A stretch of 64,000 nt of DNA from Bradyrhizobium nitroreducens. Its GTDB lineage: Bacteria > Pseudomonadota > Alphaproteobacteria > Rhizobiales > Xanthobacteraceae. Under the pieces are notes generated by a model, which saw only the letters and a program-made list of their open reading frames with translations, ran no database searches and was not told where the DNA came from. Positions within the stretch are counted from its first letter, which is position 1, and each line of letters starts with the position of its first letter. The DNA is taken from contig NZ_LFJC01000003.1 in NCBI RefSeq assembly GCF_002776695.1, positions 7,676,638 to 7,740,637 of the forward strand, written 5' to 3'. Shown piece by piece: positions 8,570 to 17,576 of the stretch. Position numbers and translations under genes: made by a program.

Positions 8570-8599
8570 ACCCGGATGGAACGCGCGTGAGATCCGGGT
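8570..8599. repeat. REP-like hairpin related to the CCCGGAT intergenic repeats
   Basis: Arms ACCCGGAT (8570-8577) and ATCCGGGT (8592-8599) are perfect 8-bp complements around a 14-base loop. The CCCGGATGGA core is shared with the larger element at 28405-28490, so this is probably a short or decayed member of the same dispersed family. No T-run follows, so a classical terminator is unlikely. Confidence 0.55.
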
Positions 8600-8704
8600 A
8601 CATCTCTCGATGCCGGCCGACCGGCTTCCCGCTCGAAGCGGCCATGACAGATATCGGATCGTGGTGCTACGCTCGTACAACTTCACGCGCGGGAGACGAG
8701 AGTC

Positions 8705-9187
8705 GTGTTCTCAGATGCGCTCGGCTTCGATGTCGGGGTCGCCAGACTTTTGAGACAGGATGACGACGGCGAAGCCGTTGCCTATCTGGAGCAGTTCATC
8801 GCGAAAGGCTCTGTCATGGCCATGATCGAGATGGCCGAATATCTGGATGACAAGGGAGATCAGGCGGCGAGTGTGGCCTTGATGGACCGAGCCGAGGCAT
8901 CGATCGCCGACCACGATTTGGAATCGCTGCTTCATCTTGCGGGAGCTCTCCGAAGAGGGCTCGGGGCCGGGACGGCAAAGGAGCGGTACTTCAGGGCCTT
9001 CGATCTGAAACAGCGGGTCGCCGAAGCCGGCCATTTGGCGACCATCCGAGAGATGATCGTGAATCATTCTCACGGCCTCAACGGCGCCTCGAAAGATACT
9101 GAACGCGCCATCTTCTGGGTCAGAAAAGCCGCTGCGCTCGGAGACACAAAAGCGAAGCAGATCCTTCGCGAGGAAGGTCTGTCATAG
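8705..9187 (+). CDS. Sel1-like repeat protein
   Basis: A 160-residue, largely alpha-helical protein. The segments around residues 22-55 and 132-155 (AIFWVRKAAALGDTKAKQIL) resemble Sel1/TPR-type helical hairpins, usually protein-interaction scaffolds. No signal peptide or membrane segment is seen, so it is probably cytoplasmic. The start is GTG 8705. The 3' end overlaps the convergent TetR gene by six bases. Specific function unknown. Confidence 0.72.
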   Translation: MFSDALGFDVGVARLLRQDDDGEAVAYLEQFIAKGSVMAMIEMAEYLDDKGDQAASVALMDRAEASIADHDLESLLHLAGALRRGLGAGTAKERYFRAFDLKQRVAEAGHLATIREMIVNHSHGLNGASKDTERAIFWVRKAAALGDTKAKQILREEGLS

Positions 9188-9850
9188 TTCGGCCTGGAGC
9201 AGCAGCAACAGGCAGCTCGCAAGGCGCGTCTCCATCTCTTTCGACGACAGCTGTAGCGGACCGGGATCGTTGAGGATCGCGTTCACCAGCGTGCCCAGCA
9301 CGATCTGGAAGCCGAAGGCGATGGCGCGGCTCTTGGCGGCCTTGCGGCCCTTGCCCATGGCCGGCAGCAGGAGCGGGGTGGCGCGCGCGGTGGTCGCCTG
9401 CGCAAGTGCCTTGAACGGCGTCCATTTGTCCGGGCGGGTGTCGTCGTGCTGGAGCGCGGCGCGCAGCACGCCTTCGTGGCTGCGCATCCAGGCGATGATG
9501 CCGCCGACGATGATGGGGCAGAGCTGGTCGAGGCTTGCATCCGGCGACGGTCGCCTGATCTCGTCCAGCCGCTGCTCGCCGTCACGCGCGGCCAGCGCCA
9601 TCAGCGCGTTGAAATAGGTCTCCTTGCTCTCGAAGCGGCTGTAGAAGGCGCCGACGGTGGCCCCGACTTCGGTGCAGAGCGCCTCGATCGAAAGCTCCAC
9701 CAGGCTGCGCGTTCGCAGCATCGCGGCGCCGGCGCGCAGCAACGCCAGCGTCGTTTCCCGACTGCGCTTCTGACGGGACGGGGCGACGCCCGGCAGGTCG
9801 AAATCGCGAAGCTCCGGCTGGTCTGAACGTGGGCGCATCCGTGCTTGCAT
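9182..9850 (-). CDS. TetR-family transcriptional regulator
   Basis: A TetR regulator of about 222 residues from the ATG at 9850. The HTH lies near the N terminus (LSIEALCTEVGATVGAFYSRF, followed by SKETYFNAL), and the rest is the all-helical ligand-binding domain. A longer frame to 9904 would translate an AT-rich palindrome into Asn/Tyr/Asp-rich residues unlike the family, so I prefer 9850 or the ATG at 9838. It is divergent from the sulfatase gene with the palindrome between them, which suggests it controls the sulfatase and itself. Ligand unknown. Confidence 0.87.
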   Translation of the reverse strand: MQARMRPRSDQPELRDFDLPGVAPSRQKRSRETTLALLRAGAAMLRTRSLVELSIEALCTEVGATVGAFYSRFESKETYFNALMALAARDGEQRLDEIRRPSPDASLDQLCPIIVGGIIAWMRSHEGVLRAALQHDDTRPDKWTPFKALAQATTARATPLLLPAMGKGRKAAKSRAIAFGFQIVLGTLVNAILNDPGPLQLSSKEMETRLASCLLLLLQAEL

Positions 9851-9862
9851 CCGCCAAAAATC

Positions 9863-9882
9863 ATAATCATAATTCTGATTAT
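9863..9882. promoter_or_regulatory. Candidate TetR operator (ATAATCA-N6-TGATTAT)
   Basis: A perfect 7-bp inverted repeat with a 6-base spacer, embedded in a strongly AT-rich stretch (9856-9888) in otherwise GC-rich DNA. It lies between the divergent TetR and sulfatase genes, 73 bases upstream of the sulfatase start. Symmetry, length and position fit a TetR dimer site overlapping a promoter. Confidence 0.6.
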
Positions 9883-9954
9883 AATTTAGAGCCGGATGCG
9901 CCACGGGTCAACGCGGGCGCCGAGACGAACATTGGGTCCGGCAGGGAGGATCAG

Positions 9955-12243
9955 ATGAGTGCAGGCAGCGCCACGCCGTTCGGCGGCAGCATCGGCAAGA
10001 CGGTTGCGCAGTCAAAACCGTGGTGGCCGGAGGCGCCGAAGCCGCCCGCGGGCGCGCCGAACGTCCTCATCGTGCTGTTCGACGATGTCGGCTTCTCCGA
10101 TTTCGGTTGTTACGGCTCGGCGATCAGGACGCCGACCATCGACAGGCTCGCCGCCGAGGGCCTGCGCTATTCCGGTTTCCACACCACCGCGATGTGCTCG
10201 ACGACGCGCGCCGCGCTGCTCACGGGGCGTAACCACCATTCGGTCGGGGTCGGGTGCCTCGCCAATTTCGATTCCGGCTATCCCGGCTATCGCGGCAAGA
10301 TCGCGCGCGAGGCGGGGACGCTGGCCGAGATGCTGCGGGTGCACGGCTATCGCAACTACATGGTCGGCAAATGGCACGTCACGCCGCTGACCGAGAGCGG
10401 CGCTACCGGGCCGTTCGACGGCTGGCCGCTCGGGCGCGGCTTCGATCGCTTCTATGGCTTCCTCGACGCCGAGACCGACCAGTACGCGCCGGAGCTCGTC
10501 TCGGACAACACGCATATCGATCCCCCGGGGACCTATGCCGACGGCTATCATCTCACCGAAGATCTGATCGACCAGTCGATCCGCTTCATCGGCGATCACC
10601 TCGCGGATCGGCCTGATGTGCCCTGGCTGACCTGGGTCGCGCTCGGTGCCTGCCACGCGCCGCATCAGGCGCCGGCCGAGATCATCAGGAGCTATGACGC
10701 CGCCTTCGCGCATGGCTGGGACGTCGAGCGGGAGCAGCGTCTGTCGCGCCAGAAGGCGATGGGGCTGGTGCCGCAGGATACGCGGATGCCCGCACGCAAT
10801 GACGGCGTAAAAGCCTGGGAGGAGCATTCGGCCGACGAGCGTCGCGTCTTCACGCGCTTGCAGGCGGCCTTCGCCGGCATGCTCGACCATTCCGACCGCC
10901 ATCTGGCGCGTCTCGTCGCATTCCTGGAGACGGCCGGCATCCGCGACAACACCGTCATCATCGTGATGTCCGACAACGGCGCGAGCCAGGAGGGCGGGCC
11001 GCTCGGTTTCGTCAACGCCATGGGGCCGTTCAACTTCAAGCCGGAGCCGATCGCGGAGAAGCTCGCCCGCATCGACGACATCGGCGGCCCCGACACTCAC
11101 AGCAATTTTCCGCATGGCTGGGCGATGGCGTCCAACACGCCGCTGCGTCGCTACAAGCAGAACACCCATGGCGGCGGCATCCGCGATCCCTTCGTCATCA
11201 ACTGGCCGAGACGCATCGCGGCCAATGGCGAGCTGCGGCACCAGTTCGTGCATGCCTGCGATCTCACGCCGACGCTGCTCGAACTGATCGGCATCGAGCC
11301 TCCCGGCACGATTGCAGGCTGTGCGCAGATGCCGCTCGAAGGCGAGAGCTTTGCGCGTTCGATCACGGATGCATCGGCGCCGTCAAAAGGCTCGCCGCAA
11401 TATTTCGAGATGTTCGGTCATCGCGGTCTCTGGCACGCCGGGTGGAAGGCGGTCGCCTTTCATCCGTCGGGCACGCCGTTCGAGAACGACAAATGGGAGC
11501 TGTTCCATCTCGACGCCGATTTCTCCGAGACCTGCGACCTGGCGGCAGCCGAGCCGGAGCGCCTCGGACGGATGATCGCGACCTGGTGGGAGGAGGCCGA
11601 GAAGCACAACGTGCTGCCGCTCGACGACCGCTTCGGGCCGCGCTTTGCCGAGAACGCCGCACGCTTCCACGGTGCGCGACATCGCTTCGTCTTCCACGCC
11701 GGCATGGGCCACGTCCCGACCGACGTCGCGCCCGACGTGCGCAGCCGCAGCTACACCATCGAGGCGCATGTCGAGATGGCCGAAGAGGGCGCAGACGGCG
11801 TTCTGATCTCGCACGGCGATGCGACGTCGGGTTACAGCCTCTTTGTCAAGGACGGTCATCTCGTGCACGACCTCAACATCGGCGGCAGCCACCAGGTCGT
11901 ACGCTCGGATCGCAAGGTGCCGTCAGGCGCGCGGCGGCTCGGCGTGCATGTCGAGCGTCTCGTGCGCAAGGAGCCGCCGGCCAAGGGCGCGCGCACCGGC
12001 GTCAGCGAATACACGCTGCTGATCGACGGCGAGCCGGCGGGTTCGCTGCAGACCCAGCTCGGCTTCCACACGCTGATCTCGTGGTCCGGCCTCGACATCG
12101 GCCGTGACCGCGGCAGTCCGGTGTCACATTACGAGGCGCCGTTCGAGTTCGAGGGCCGGCTCCTGCGCGTCACGGTCACCATGCATGGTGACCAGAAGCT
12201 CGACGGCGAAGCCGTCGGCAACGCGCAGATGGCGCGGCAGTAA
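9955..12243 (+). CDS. Arylsulfatase (type I, formylglycine-dependent)
   Basis: A 762-residue sulfatase that hydrolyses sulfate esters. Metal-binding Asp residues are in LFDDVGFSDFGCYGS (residues 41-55). The formylglycine motif CSTTRAALLTGR begins at Cys81, so it needs a Cys-type formylglycine-generating enzyme. GKWHVTP and MSDNGASQEGG supply further active-site residues. About 150 residues beyond the sulfatase core form a beta-rich C-terminal extension. GGGAGGA at 9944-9950 precedes ATG 9955; a frame open to 9829 has no such site. No signal peptide is obvious, suggesting a cytoplasmic enzyme. It is divergent from a TetR regulator. Substrate unknown. Confidence 0.92.
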   Translation: MSAGSATPFGGSIGKTVAQSKPWWPEAPKPPAGAPNVLIVLFDDVGFSDFGCYGSAIRTPTIDRLAAEGLRYSGFHTTAMCSTTRAALLTGRNHHSVGVGCLANFDSGYPGYRGKIAREAGTLAEMLRVHGYRNYMVGKWHVTPLTESGATGPFDGWPLGRGFDRFYGFLDAETDQYAPELVSDNTHIDPPGTYADGYHLTEDLIDQSIRFIGDHLADRPDVPWLTWVALGACHAPHQAPAEIIRSYDAAFAHGWDVEREQRLSRQKAMGLVPQDTRMPARNDGVKAWEEHSADERRVFTRLQAAFAGMLDHSDRHLARLVAFLETAGIRDNTVIIVMSDNGASQEGGPLGFVNAMGPFNFKPEPIAEKLARIDDIGGPDTHSNFPHGWAMASNTPLRRYKQNTHGGGIRDPFVINWPRRIAANGELRHQFVHACDLTPTLLELIGIEPPGTIAGCAQMPLEGESFARSITDASAPSKGSPQYFEMFGHRGLWHAGWKAVAFHPSGTPFENDKWELFHLDADFSETCDLAAAEPERLGRMIATWWEEAEKHNVLPLDDRFGPRFAENAARFHGARHRFVFHAGMGHVPTDVAPDVRSRSYTIEAHVEMAEEGADGVLISHGDATSGYSLFVKDGHLVHDLNIGGSHQVVRSDRKVPSGARRLGVHVERLVRKEPPAKGARTGVSEYTLLIDGEPAGSLQTQLGFHTLISWSGLDIGRDRGSPVSHYEAPFEFEGRLLRVTVTMHGDQKLDGEAVGNAQMARQ

Positions 12244-12254
12244 CGCGAGGCCGG

Positions 12255-12824
12255 CTACTTGATCTTGTCGTAGGCAGCCGCGAAATCGCCGAGGGGCATC
12301 GGGATCGCGATCGTCTCCTTGGCCATGTTCTGGAAGGAGACCTTCAGCTGCTTGCCCGACCGCAAGGCACCGAGCAGGTCCGCCGCAATCGGTGTCGAGG
12401 CGTAGCAGCCGCGGTTCTCGCAGGTCTGGATCTGGAGGTCGACCGTCTTGCCCTCGTCGACCTGAAGCTTGGCGCCGACGGGAAGGTTGAGGCCGAGCGG
12501 CAATTGCAGGAGCGCGATCGGCGTGCGGGTGTCGGGCGCGATGCGGATGTTGATCAGGACGACGGTCTGACCGGTCTTGGTCAGCACCGCATTCTGCTCC
12601 ATCGCGCATTCGAGCGGAGCATCGCGGCTCACGCTGGTGCAGCGCACGACCCAGCCGGGCTGGTGCGCCTGCGAGCCGTCAGCCTGTGGCTGCGTCGGGG
12701 CCGGTGCGGGTTGTGCCGCCGGGGCAGGGGCGGCGTTCTTCTTGGCGCCCTGCTGGGCATGCGCGGCGCCCAGGGGGAGCAGGACGGCAGCGGCGAGGGC
12801 GACAAGTCTGGATTGCATGAGCAT
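12255..12824 (-). CDS. Invasion-associated locus B (IalB) family protein
   Basis: A 189-residue exported protein. The signal peptide covers residues about 1-23 (cleavage after AAHA), followed by an Ala/Pro/Gln-rich linker to about residue 55 and then the IalB domain with GWVVRCTSVS, ECAMEQ and the cysteine pair CENRGC. IalB was named for Bartonella invasion but is widespread in rhizobia with unclear function. It is convergent with the sulfatase gene (11-base gap) and probably a single transcription unit. The four cysteines could form periplasmic disulfides. Confidence 0.85.
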   Translation of the reverse strand: MLMQSRLVALAAAVLLPLGAAHAQQGAKKNAAPAPAAQPAPAPTQPQADGSQAHQPGWVVRCTSVSRDAPLECAMEQNAVLTKTGQTVVLINIRIAPDTRTPIALLQLPLGLNLPVGAKLQVDEGKTVDLQIQTCENRGCYASTPIAADLLGALRSGKQLKVSFQNMAKETIAIPMPLGDFAAAYDKIK

Positions 12825-12887
12825 GGCGAAACCGCGTTGGCGTGAACCGGGGTCTCGCTGTAGCGTTGCGGGAGGCGCGGTGCAAGC

Positions 12888-15800
12888 TCACTCGGCGGCT
12901 TGCTTGACGCCACCGTGCTCGACTGCCTCGCCGCCTTCGCCGTCACCCGATCGGCCCCAGGTGGAGAACCAGTTGTTGAGCTCGTCGAGATAGAGATAGA
13001 CCACGGGCGTCGTGAACAGGGTCAGCGCCTGGCTGACGATCAGGCCGCCGACCATGGCGTAGCCGAGCGGCTGGCGGATCTCGGCGCCGGTGCCATGGCC
13101 GAGCATCAAGGGCACGCCGCCGAGCAGCGCGGCCATCGTCGTCATCATGATCGGCCGGAAGCGCAGCAGCGCAGCCTGGCGGATCGATTCCGCCGGCGTC
13201 TTGTGCTCGTCGCGTTCGGCGGCGATCGCGAAGTCGACCATCATGATGCCGTTCTTCTTCACGATGCCGATCAACAGGATGATGCCGATCAACGCAATCA
13301 GGCTGAAGTCGAAGCCGGCCGCCATCAGGATCAGAAGCGCGCCGACGCCGGCCGAGGGCAGCGTCGACAGAATCGTGATCGGATGGATGTAGCTCTCGTA
13401 GAGGATGCCGAGGATCAGATAGACCACGACGAGCGCGGCGAGGATCAAGAGCGGCACGGTGCCGAGCGACTGCTGGAACGCCTGCGCAGTGCCCTGGAAG
13501 CTCGAGTTCAGCGTCGGCGGCGCGCCGAGATCGGCCATCGCCTTCTGCACGGCCTCGGTCGCCTGGCCGAGCGCGACGCCCTGGCCGAGGTTGAAGCTGA
13601 TCGTGATCGCCGGGAACTGACCCTGATGGCTGATCGAGAGCGGGCGGACCGGATCGGTGGTCCAGGTCGCGAACGTCGACAGCGGGACCTGATCGCCCGT
13701 CAGCGGCGATTTCAGATAAAGCTTGTTGAGGCTGTCGAGATTGCCCTGCATCTCCGGCAGGATCTCCAGGATCACCTTGTAGGTGTTGAGCTGGGTGAAA
13801 TACTGCGTGACCTGCCGCTGTCCGAAGGCGTCATACAGCGTGTCGTCGATCAGCTGCGGCTGGATGCCGTAGCGCGAGGCGGTATCGCGGTTGATCTTGA
13901 GCTGGACGGTGGTGCCCTGGGTCTGCTGGTCGGTCGCGACGTCGCGCAGCTCGGGCAGCGTCTGCATCTTGGCCAGGATCTTGGGGGCCCATTCGTTGAG
14001 CTCCTCCAGATTGGCGTCCTGCAGCGTGAATTCGAACTGCGTGCGCGTCGGCCGGCCGCCGAGCCGCACGTCCTGCGCCGCCTGCATGTAGAGGCGGGCG
14101 CCCTCGACCTTGTCGAACTGGGGACGCAGTCGCGCGATGATCTGCTGCGCGGAGGCCTCGCGCTTGTCGCGCGGCTTCAGCGTGATGAAGATGTTGCCGT
14201 TGTTGCCGGCGCGGCCGCTGCCGCCGATCGACATGGCGACGCTGGCAACGTCGGGATCTGCGAGGATGATCTTGCCGAGTTGTTCCTGGCGCCGGGTCAT
14301 CTCCTTGAACGAAATGTCCTGCGAGGCTTCCGAAGTCGCCGTGATCAGGCCGACGTCCTGCTGCGGGAAGAAGCCCTTCGGGATCAGCACGAACAGATAG
14401 ACCGACAATGCGAGCGTGGCGAAGAAGATCGTGAGCGTGGTGCGCCGCCAGGCGAGGGCGTGATCCAGAACGTATTCATAGCCGCGCAGCATCGAATCGA
14501 AGGCGCGCTCGCTCCACTGGTAGAACTTGCCGTGGTTGACCTCGCCATGGGCCCGCAGGAAGCGCGAGGCCATCATCGGCGTCAGGGTCAGCGACACGAA
14601 CATCGACACGAAGATGGTCATCGCCAGCACGACGGCGAATTCGCGGAACAAGCGCCCGATGATGCCGCCCATCAACAGGAGCGGGATCAGCACCGCGACC
14701 AGCGAGATGCTGATCGACACGATGGTGAAGCCGATTTCCTTGGAACCGCGGAAGGCCGCCGCCATCGGCGATTCGCCCTCCTCGATGTAGCGCGTGATGT
14801 TCTCGAGCATCACGATGGCGTCGTCGACGACGAATCCGACTGCGATGGTGAGCGCCATCAGCGACAGATTGTCGAGCGAATAGCCGGCGACCCACATCAG
14901 GGCGCAGGCGCCCAACAGCGCCAGCGGAACCGTGACGGTGGGAATGACGGTGGCCCAGAAGCTGCGCAGGAAGATGAAGATGACCATGACCACGAGGGCG
15001 ATGGTCAGAAGCAGCGTGAACTGGACGTCCTCGACGGCGGCGCGGATGGTCGTGGTGCGGTCGCTGATGAGCTCGATCTTGATCGCGGGCGGGATCGCCG
15101 CCACGAGGCGAGGCAGGGTCGCCTTGATCCTGTCGACGGTCTCGATGACGTTGGCGCCCGGCTGCTTGAAGATCACCAGGAACACGCCGCGCTTGCCGTT
15201 GGCCCAGGCGGCTTGCTTGGCATCTTCGGCGGCGCTGACCGCCTGTCCGATGTCGCGGATTCGCAACGGAGCGCCGTTGCGATAGGCGATGATGACGTCG
15301 TTCCAGTCTTTCGCGTGCGTGAGCTGGTCGTTGGCGTAGATCGTGTAGGCGCGCTTCTCGCCGTCGATATTGCCCTTGGGGCTGTCGACCGTGGTGATCG
15401 CGATCTGGCTGCGGACGTCCTCCATCGACAGGCCCTTGGCGACAAGCTTCGCCGGATCGACCTGGACGCGAATGGAGGGCTTCTGCTGGCCGCCGATGAA
15501 GACCTGCGCCACGCCCGACAGCTGGCTGATTTGCTGGGCGAGCTGGGCGTCGACCGCGTCGCTGACGCTGGTCAAAGGCAGTGTCTCGGATGTCGCCGAC
15601 AGCAACAGGATCGGCGCGTCGGCCGGGTTGACCTTGCGGTAGGTCGGCGGCGAAGGCAGGTTCTTCGGCAACTGGCCGCTGGCGGCGTTGATGGCGCCCT
15701 GCACGTCGTTGGCAGCGCCGTCGATGCTGCGGTTGAGGTCGAACTGGATGGTGATCGAGGCGGTGCCGAGATAACTCGTCGAGGTCATCTGGGCGATGCC

Positions 15801-16034
15801 GGGGATCTGGGCGAACTGGCGCTCCAGCGGCTGGGCCACGGACGAGGCCATCGTCTCGGGGCTGCCGCCCGGCAGATTGGCGGTGATCTGGATGGTCGGG
15901 AAGTCGACCTGCGGCAGCGGTGCCACGGGGAGCAGGGGATAGGCGACGAGGCCGACAAACAGGATGCCGGCCATCAGCAGCGAGGTGCCGATGGGATAAC
16001 GGATGAAAGGTGCCGAAATCCCGCCCTCGGTCAT
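12888..16034 (-). CDS. RND multidrug efflux permease (HAE1/MdtB-MdtC type)
   Basis: A 1048-residue inner-membrane RND transporter of normal length. It shows the first transmembrane helix then the porter-domain motif PVAPLPQVDFPTI, the paired large periplasmic loops, and helix-4 TIAVGFVVDDAIVMLENITR with the proton-relay aspartates. The sequence resembles MdtB/MdtC more than AcrB. Its start overlaps the adaptor stop by four bases, so the two are co-translated. MdtB and MdtC normally occur as a hetero-pair; here only one permease is present, and no outer-membrane TolC-type gene is adjacent. Confidence 0.94.
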   Translation of the reverse strand: MTEGGISAPFIRYPIGTSLLMAGILFVGLVAYPLLPVAPLPQVDFPTIQITANLPGGSPETMASSVAQPLERQFAQIPGIAQMTSTSYLGTASITIQFDLNRSIDGAANDVQGAINAASGQLPKNLPSPPTYRKVNPADAPILLLSATSETLPLTSVSDAVDAQLAQQISQLSGVAQVFIGGQQKPSIRVQVDPAKLVAKGLSMEDVRSQIAITTVDSPKGNIDGEKRAYTIYANDQLTHAKDWNDVIIAYRNGAPLRIRDIGQAVSAAEDAKQAAWANGKRGVFLVIFKQPGANVIETVDRIKATLPRLVAAIPPAIKIELISDRTTTIRAAVEDVQFTLLLTIALVVMVIFIFLRSFWATVIPTVTVPLALLGACALMWVAGYSLDNLSLMALTIAVGFVVDDAIVMLENITRYIEEGESPMAAAFRGSKEIGFTIVSISISLVAVLIPLLLMGGIIGRLFREFAVVLAMTIFVSMFVSLTLTPMMASRFLRAHGEVNHGKFYQWSERAFDSMLRGYEYVLDHALAWRRTTLTIFFATLALSVYLFVLIPKGFFPQQDVGLITATSEASQDISFKEMTRRQEQLGKIILADPDVASVAMSIGGSGRAGNNGNIFITLKPRDKREASAQQIIARLRPQFDKVEGARLYMQAAQDVRLGGRPTRTQFEFTLQDANLEELNEWAPKILAKMQTLPELRDVATDQQTQGTTVQLKINRDTASRYGIQPQLIDDTLYDAFGQRQVTQYFTQLNTYKVILEILPEMQGNLDSLNKLYLKSPLTGDQVPLSTFATWTTDPVRPLSISHQGQFPAITISFNLGQGVALGQATEAVQKAMADLGAPPTLNSSFQGTAQAFQQSLGTVPLLILAALVVVYLILGILYESYIHPITILSTLPSAGVGALLILMAAGFDFSLIALIGIILLIGIVKKNGIMMVDFAIAAERDEHKTPAESIRQAALLRFRPIMMTTMAALLGGVPLMLGHGTGAEIRQPLGYAMVGGLIVSQALTLFTTPVVYLYLDELNNWFSTWGRSGDGEGGEAVEHGGVKQAAE

Positions 16035-17200
16035 TCCTGTCGTACCTTGTTCTGGGCCGGGTTGGAGCTTGCCACCGCCGTCGAGACGAGGCTTCCGGGC
16101 TGCACCTTGAACTGGCCGCCTGTGATCACCTGCTGACCGGGGCTCAGCCCTTCGTCGATGACCGAACGTCCATCGATGGCGTAGCTGACCTTGACCTTGT
16201 GCACCTCGGCCTTGTTGTCCTGATTGACAGTATAGGCGTAGAGGCCGTTGGTGGAATGCTGGACCGCGTCATCGGGAACAACGGTCGCGTCCTTCAGCGT
16301 CCGCACCAGAAGCCGTGTCGAGACCGATTGACCCGGCCACAGCGCGTGGTCCTTGTTGTCGAACACCGCTTTCAGCCGGATCGTCCCGCTGCTCGTGTCG
16401 ACCTGGTTGTTGATGACCGCGAGCTTGCCCTCGGCCAGCGTCTTCTTGCCGTCGGTGGTGAAAGCGATCACCTTGAGCGCGCCGCTCTTCTGGCCCTCGC
16501 TGATATAGGGAAGCTGGTCTTCCGGCGCCGTGAAGATCACGGCGATCGGCTCGACCTGCGAGATCGTCACGATGCCGGTCTGTGTCGATGCGTTGACGAT
16601 GTTGCCGATGTCGACCTGCCGAAGCCCCGCGACGCCGGTGATCGGCGCCTTGATCTGGGTGTAGTCGAGCTGGGTCTGGGCGTTGGCGATCGCGGCCTCG
16701 TCGGCGGCGATCTGGGCGGTCAGCTGGGCGACGGTCGAGCGCTGGGTATCGACCCGCTGCGCGGTCGCGAATTCGCCGAGCTTCATGGCACGCTGGAGTT
16801 CGAGATTGGCGTTGGCGAGACTGGCCTCGTCCTGCGCCTTCTTGGCCTTGGCCTGGTCGAGCGCGGCTTGATAGGGGCGGGGATCAATCGAGACCAGAAG
16901 CTCGCCTTGCTGGACGATCTGCCCTTCCTTGAAGGCGAGCTTGTCGATCTGGCCGTCCACGCGAGTCCGGACTTGTACGGTGTTGAAACCTTGAACCGTG
17001 CCGAGACCGGTCAGGTAGACCGGAAAGTCGACCTTCTGGACCGGCGAAACGCTCACCGGGACGGCGGCCGGGCGGGTCGGGCCTTTCTGGGCGGTCTGGG
17101 CCTTGCCGGCCCCGTGCCCGAACGTCTGCCACCCATAGTAACCCGCCGTGGCCACGGCCGCGACGGTCAGAAGCCAGAGGATCGGCCGGGACTTTTTCAT
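16031..17200 (-). CDS. RND efflux periplasmic adaptor subunit (MdtA/AcrA type)
   Basis: A 389-residue membrane-fusion protein. It has one N-terminal membrane anchor (residues about 6-22), a barrel-sandwich hybrid/lipoyl segment (VRTRVDGQIDKLAFKEGQIV), a helical hairpin (residues about 115-170), then beta-barrel and membrane-proximal domains (SGTIRLKAVFDNKDHALWPGQ). It bridges the RND permease encoded immediately downstream to an outer-membrane channel. The promoter-like region at 17272-17298 on this strand lies about 75 bases upstream. Confidence 0.93.
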   Translation of the reverse strand: MKKSRPILWLLTVAAVATAGYYGWQTFGHGAGKAQTAQKGPTRPAAVPVSVSPVQKVDFPVYLTGLGTVQGFNTVQVRTRVDGQIDKLAFKEGQIVQQGELLVSIDPRPYQAALDQAKAKKAQDEASLANANLELQRAMKLGEFATAQRVDTQRSTVAQLTAQIAADEAAIANAQTQLDYTQIKAPITGVAGLRQVDIGNIVNASTQTGIVTISQVEPIAVIFTAPEDQLPYISEGQKSGALKVIAFTTDGKKTLAEGKLAVINNQVDTSSGTIRLKAVFDNKDHALWPGQSVSTRLLVRTLKDATVVPDDAVQHSTNGLYAYTVNQDNKAEVHKVKVSYAIDGRSVIDEGLSPGQQVITGGQFKVQPGSLVSTAVASSNPAQNKVRQE

Positions 17201-17271
17201 GTTGTCTCGTGTCGGCTCGTGTGCCCTCGCTTACGAATTACAGGGCAATCGCAGGGTTCCAGCGCGTTTGT

Positions 17272-17298
17272 ATAATACACGCCAAGTTCCAGTGTAAA
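17272..17298 (-). promoter_or_regulatory. Candidate promoter/operator of the RND operon
   Basis: On the minus strand TTTACA (17298-17293) and TATTAT (17277-17272) each match 5 of 6 consensus sigma-70 bases, with a short 15-base spacer. The spacer coincides with an imperfect palindrome, ACAC-N3-AAGTT-N3-GTGT (17277-17295), that could bind a repressor. No regulator gene is adjacent. Confidence 0.45.
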
Positions 17299-17488
17299 CA
17301 GCACTATCCGTCGAGAATCCTAAACAATTGGAAAGCTTTGCACCGCCTGGGCAGTGCCGTGGCGCGGCGGTGTGCAGTGCTGCATTTTCCCGACCATGCG
17401 ACCGGCGCGCAAGTCTTGTGCGGCACTCGCAGACGGTGAGCTCGGCCCGCCCGGTGCCGCGCCGAACCGCCGTCCGGTGCCGGTGCGA

Positions 17489-17502
17489 AGAACGGTTCTA
17501 AA
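17489..17502. promoter_or_regulatory. Irr-box (ICE)-like sequence upstream of the small gene
   Basis: AGAAC-G-GTTCT followed by AAA; read on the minus strand it begins TTTAGAACCGTTCT, close to the rhizobial iron control element half-site TTTAGAA and its complement. It lies 75 bases upstream of the small gene at 17577 and is related to the copy at 17881. Confidence 0.4.
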
Positions 17503-17576
17503 TCGCGCGGAGGCTGTTTCGGTTGTCAGGGATTGCCGCATCGTCCATATCGGCGCCGCCACACATGGAGCGCAGG

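Larger units (their letters stand above)
17201..17576. other. Intergenic region, regulatory only
   Basis: This 376-base gap separates the leftward efflux operon from a rightward small gene. Its left part carries a promoter-like region with an imperfect palindrome (17272-17298), and its right part an Irr-box-like sequence (17489-17502). I see no convincing reading frame in it. Confidence 0.6.

Noticed and set aside
12900..16136. Long open frame of over 1000 codons on the plus strand opposite the RND permease
   Set aside because: Its product is Arg/Asp/Gln-rich without domains, and the minus strand encodes an unmistakable RND transporter. It is a high-GC shadow frame.
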